A DNA stretch of 64,000 nucleotides, taken from NCBI RefSeq assembly GCF_038051995.1, contig NZ_CP150290.1:1227501-1291500 (forward strand), written 5' to 3'. Positions within the stretch are counted from its first letter, which is position 1; each line of letters opens with the position of its first letter. Shown piece after piece: positions 62,245-64,000 of the stretch. The translations under genes and the position numbers were made by a program. Under the pieces are notes generated by a model that saw only the letters and a list, made by a program, of their open reading frames with translations, made no database searches and was not told the origin of the DNA. Source of the stretch: Paenibacillus sp. FSL H8-0537. Its GTDB lineage: Bacteria; Bacillota; Bacilli; Paenibacillales; Paenibacillaceae.

Positions 62245-62946
62245 ATGGCTGCAACGATATTAATGGTTGATGATGAAAAAGAAATATTGAAGCTGATTGA
62301 GATCTATTTGCTGAATGAAGGCTATCAGCTGCTGCAGGCGTCGAACGGATTGGAGGCGCTTGAGCTGCTAAGCAAAAATAGTGTTGATCTCATCATTCTT
62401 GATGTGATGATGCCGAAGATGGACGGGCTGGAAGCGTGCATGAAAATTCGAGAGGATCATAACATCCCGATTATTATGTTATCAGCGAAGACGCAGGATA
62501 TCGATAAAATTGCCGGTCTTAGCATCGGGGCCGACGAATATGTGTCCAAGCCGTTCAGTCCGCTTGTGCTCGTTGCACGTATTAAGTCCCATTTGCGCCG
62601 CTATAATCGGTTGAGTGCTCAAAAGTTGGAGCCGAGCAGCGACCAGCAAATTGTAATCGATGATCTGGTCATTAATATTGATGCCCACACCGTTACCGTT
62701 GATCGGCAAGAGGTAAAGCTGACGCCGCGTGAATTCGCCGTGCTGGAGCTGTTAGCTATTAATCGGGGAATCGTTCTGAGTACGGAGCGAATTTACGAGG
62801 TAGCTTGGAATGAGCCGTTCATGGAATCGAAAAATACGGTCATGGTGCATATTCGGAAAATTCGCGAGAAGATTGAGAAGGACCCCCAGCATCCTAAGTT
62901 TATTAAAACGGTATGGGGCATCGGCTACAAAATGGAGGCGCTATGA
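62245..62946 (+). CDS. OmpR-family response regulator (VanR-like)
   Basis: A 233-residue regulator. Start ATG 62245 follows AAAGGGGAAACGTA; the earlier ATG at 62218 is before the ribosome site. Receiver with VDDEKE, Asp53 in IILDVMMPKMDG and Lys in VSKPFSPL; winged helix with KLTPREFAVLELLAINRG, NTVMVHIRKIREKIE and VWGIGYKM. Stop overlaps the kinase start by 3 bases of shared sequence (ATGA), a tightly coupled pair. Confidence 0.93.
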   Translation: MAATILMVDDEKEILKLIEIYLLNEGYQLLQASNGLEALELLSKNSVDLIILDVMMPKMDGLEACMKIREDHNIPIIMLSAKTQDIDKIAGLSIGADEYVSKPFSPLVLVARIKSHLRRYNRLSAQKLEPSSDQQIVIDDLVINIDAHTVTVDRQEVKLTPREFAVLELLAINRGIVLSTERIYEVAWNEPFMESKNTVMVHIRKIREKIEKDPQHPKFIKTVWGIGYKMEAL

Positions 62947-64000
62947 ACAGTGAGCAAATGAAACGCCTTATCTTTACTACACTGGGCAGCTTCGTCATTA
63001 CGTTAATCGGATTGTTTGTCGCCTATGGGCTCTCGGCTAATTTGCTCATGAATTTTGGGCCCTTCCGCGAAACCGTAAGAGGGCTGCAAAATATAGTAGG
63101 GACCTTACCGCTTGTTATATTTGCGGCTTTGCTTTTGTTTAGCCTCTGTTTAATCTTCTTCTACAGTCGGGAGACGAATGCGGCAAAGGCTAGTTATCTT
63201 GGAAGCATTGCAGCATTCGGAACGGGAAGCTGGCTGTTTCGAACGATTCGCTGGAAGCTCGTATTCGGGTTTATAATAAGCCTCGTGATCAGCTTTATTT
63301 TATTTGTTTTACTATATTTTATGGTCGTATTGCTTGCAGATATAGCACCGATAGGAGAGCTTATACGCGGCATTGTTAGAACGATAGGGCGTTTGCCGCT
63401 TATTATCGCTACCTGCTTTTTTCTCTTCTTGGCCGTATTTTTCCTGATCAGCAATCAAACCATTCGGTATTTAAAGGAAATCACATTCGGTGTCCAGCAG
63501 ATTGCGAATGGGAATCTGAGCTACGAGATTGCGGTGAAATCCTCGGATGAATTGGGGGAAGTGGCTTATAATATCAATCAAATGGGCCACAAGCTGAACA
63601 TGTTAATGGAAGAGGAGCGCAGGGCGGAGAAGACGAAAAATGATTTAATTACAGGCGTATCTCATGATCTGCGCACACCCTTGACCTCCATTCTCGGCTT
63701 TCTGGAGCTGATTGAAAATGATCGATATAAAGATGAGGTGGAGCTTCGTTATTACATTGGCATTGCTTACGAAAAGTCGTTAAGCTTGAAAAAGCTAATT
63801 GATGATTTATTCGAATTTACGCGAGTCAATAACGGCATGCCTTTGGAAAAGCTCGAATTAGATTTGAACGGTTTTATCCAGCAGCTGCTAGAGGAGTTCG
63901 TTCCGAATTTGGAAGCAGCGGGGATGAAAGGGCGTGTCTTCCCGTACGCTGCTCCGCTCAAAATTAAGGCCGATGGCGACCGGCTGGTCAGAGCGTTTGA
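62943..64000 (+). CDS. VanS-like sensor histidine kinase, 3' end outside window
   Basis: The first 352 residues of a membrane kinase; the frame runs off the window. Four hydrophobic segments (about 10-30, 50-70, 100-128 and 145-170), HAMP (IRYLKEITFGVQQIANGNL), then HisKA with ITGVSHDLRTPLTSILGF (His241). The HATPase begins only at the end. Partner of the OmpR-type regulator whose stop it overlaps. The signal cannot be told; VanS-like does not mean vancomycin resistance here. Confidence 0.9.
   Translation, partial: MNSEQMKRLIFTTLGSFVITLIGLFVAYGLSANLLMNFGPFRETVRGLQNIVGTLPLVIFAALLLFSLCLIFFYSRETNAAKASYLGSIAAFGTGSWLFRTIRWKLVFGFIISLVISFILFVLLYFMVVLLADIAPIGELIRGIVRTIGRLPLIIATCFFLFLAVFFLISNQTIRYLKEITFGVQQIANGNLSYEIAVKSSDELGEVAYNINQMGHKLNMLMEEERRAEKTKNDLITGVSHDLRTPLTSILGFLELIENDRYKDEVELRYYIGIAYEKSLSLKKLIDDLFEFTRVNNGMPLEKLELDLNGFIQQLLEEFVPNLEAAGMKGRVFPYAAPLKIKADGDRLVRAF

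Noticed and set aside
62245..64000. Vancomycin-resistance locus
   Set aside because: Only the regulator and kinase resemble VanR/VanS; no vanHAX-type genes are present in the window.

Overview
The window looks like a chromosome segment of a Paenibacillus-type Firmicute. The evidence is five S-layer-homology (SLH) surface proteins, YesM/YesN-type two-component systems next to ABC sugar transporters, a Bacillus/Paenibacillus-type GH11 xylanase, strong AGGAGG ribosome sites, and CcpA-type cre boxes. There is no rRNA, tRNA, CRISPR array or complete phage. Species cannot be fixed from the sequence alone.

Layout. 1-8655: the end of one SLH protein, a convergent 7TMR-DISM sensor kinase/OmpR-type regulator pair on the minus strand, a decayed gene end, and a 1458-residue SLH protein with GLUG and Ig-like repeats. 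8841-11818: housekeeping and small genes (transglutaminase-like, AlkD-like, DUF4256, SF0329-like). 11855-24980: a BTAD-type response regulator, a very large hybrid kinase with two kinase cores, and two tandem SLH proteins that share a C-terminal module. 25042-29576: an IS1182-type transposase remnant, a WYL regulator, a DJ-1/PfpI protein, DUF3224, xylanase xynA with promoter, cre box and leader ORF, and a SUMF1-fold lipoprotein.

29896-38669 is a polysaccharide-uptake cluster: two permeases, YesM-type kinase, YesN-type regulator, binding lipoprotein and a heparinase II/III-type lyase. 38936-43557 holds small and accessory genes: a cre-controlled secreted protein, an LRR protein, a GT-C glycosyltransferase, a small lipoprotein and a basic protein. 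44050-52816 is a second uptake cluster: regulator, kinase, regulator, lipoprotein, two permeases, with two cre-like boxes. 53043-57554 is the fifth SLH protein. 57708-62002 (minus) is a serine hydrolase and a GHKL kinase/LytTR regulator pair. 62245-64000 is an OmpR regulator and a truncated VanS-like kinase.

The theme is sensing, binding and import of extracellular carbohydrate. Two jelly-roll 7TMR-DISM kinases and two YesM kinases sit beside surface proteins or sugar transporters. The SLH proteins are repeat-rich, and their DNA shows recent tandem duplication and probable gene conversion. Two terminator-plus-promoter cassettes recur between genes, and at least four cre-like sites suggest shared carbon-catabolite control. 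The strongest candidate for something undescribed is the repeated pairing of a 7TMR-DISM kinase and its regulator with giant SLH adhesins, together with a seven-repeat predicted propeller anchored to the S-layer.
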